Assembly: GCF_030462585.1 (NCBI RefSeq)
Contig: NZ_JASMRU010000002.1
Location: 310,001-374,000 of the forward strand
Reading direction: 5' to 3'
DNA: 64,000 nt
Origin: Pseudomonas sp. CAN1
Lineage (GTDB): Bacteria; Pseudomonadota; Gammaproteobacteria; Pseudomonadales; Pseudomonadaceae
Shown: positions 63,916 to 64,000 of the stretch, piece by piece
Numbering within the stretch: the first letter of the stretch is position 1
Layout of the letters: the number at the start of each line of letters is the position of its first letter
Translations under genes and position numbers: made by a program
Notes under the pieces: generated by a model
The model's input: only the letters and a program-made list of their open reading frames with translations
Told to the model about the DNA's origin: nothing
Database searches by the model: none

Positions 63916-64000
63916 GACGGACTCCGGCACGCTGGTCGTGGGTGGCGTGCGCACTGGCAACTATGCACCTAATCCTGCGGCCGGCACAGCCAGTGCAGGT

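Overview
This 64 kb window is chromosomal DNA of a high-GC Pseudomonas, most likely a member of the P. aeruginosa group but not P. aeruginosa itself. The evidence is protein content and gene order: purH-fis-dusB-(zinc-ribbon DUF3426)-prmA-accC-accB-aroQ-dsbD, then a chemotaxis transducer, a REC-GGDEF protein, DUF2333, Nudix, YciH and speA, which matches the PA4839-PA4854 block of PAO1 as I remember it. Abundant Pseudomonas-type REP/REPIN palindromes agree. A LysR-PotF-SpeB cassette sits inside this otherwise conserved block.

Layout. 1-9 kb: housekeeping genes on the minus strand (nucleoid protein, tRNA dihydrouridine synthase, ribosomal protein L11 methylase, biotin carboxylase and carrier, dehydroquinase, disulfide reductase DsbD). 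9-21 kb: agmatinase cassette, chemotaxis transducer, diguanylate cyclase, DUF2333, Nudix, SUI1 and arginine decarboxylase; SpeA and SpeB together make an arginine-agmatine-putrescine route. 21-24 kb: class III anaerobic ribonucleotide reductase nrdD-nrdG, with the glycyl-radical tail of NrdD encoded as a separate 48-residue ORF. 24.5-37 kb: mixed metabolic and stress genes (MocR regulator, CbpA/CbpM, FMN reductase, arylamine N-acetyltransferase, GAF-GGDEF, MATE, Idi and others). 37-38 kb: higBA toxin-antitoxin with a perfect palindromic operator. 38-40 kb: FadH-type dienoyl-CoA reductase.

40.4-49.8 kb: selenium-dependent formate dehydrogenase fdnGHI, fdhE, selA and selB. fdnG is read through an in-frame UGA (residue 197) followed by a SECIS-like hairpin. 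The cognate tRNA-Sec gene (selC) is at 56.6 kb, so the specific selenocysteine apparatus apart from selD is in this window.

49.8-59 kb is accessory DNA: a ParDE-like pair, a large alpha/beta hydrolase, and an AT-rich two-gene cassette (one PD-(D/E)XK-like protein) enclosed by perfect 20-nt inverted repeats. Next come a partial copy of the selC 3' end, an RsmN/CsrA-like regulator, selC, and a phage-like control region (Cox-like and Arc-like genes facing each other across three operator copies). 59-64 kb returns to core-like genes: GrpB family, DdpX/VanX dipeptidase, an overlapping operon of a lipoyl GcvH-like protein, DsrE-like protein and GNAT acetyltransferase, and two DUF4136 lipoproteins. 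A tandem duplication has copied the 3' end of the dipeptidase gene next to its REPIN.

Functions are inferred by reading motifs and from memory of families; no database search was run.
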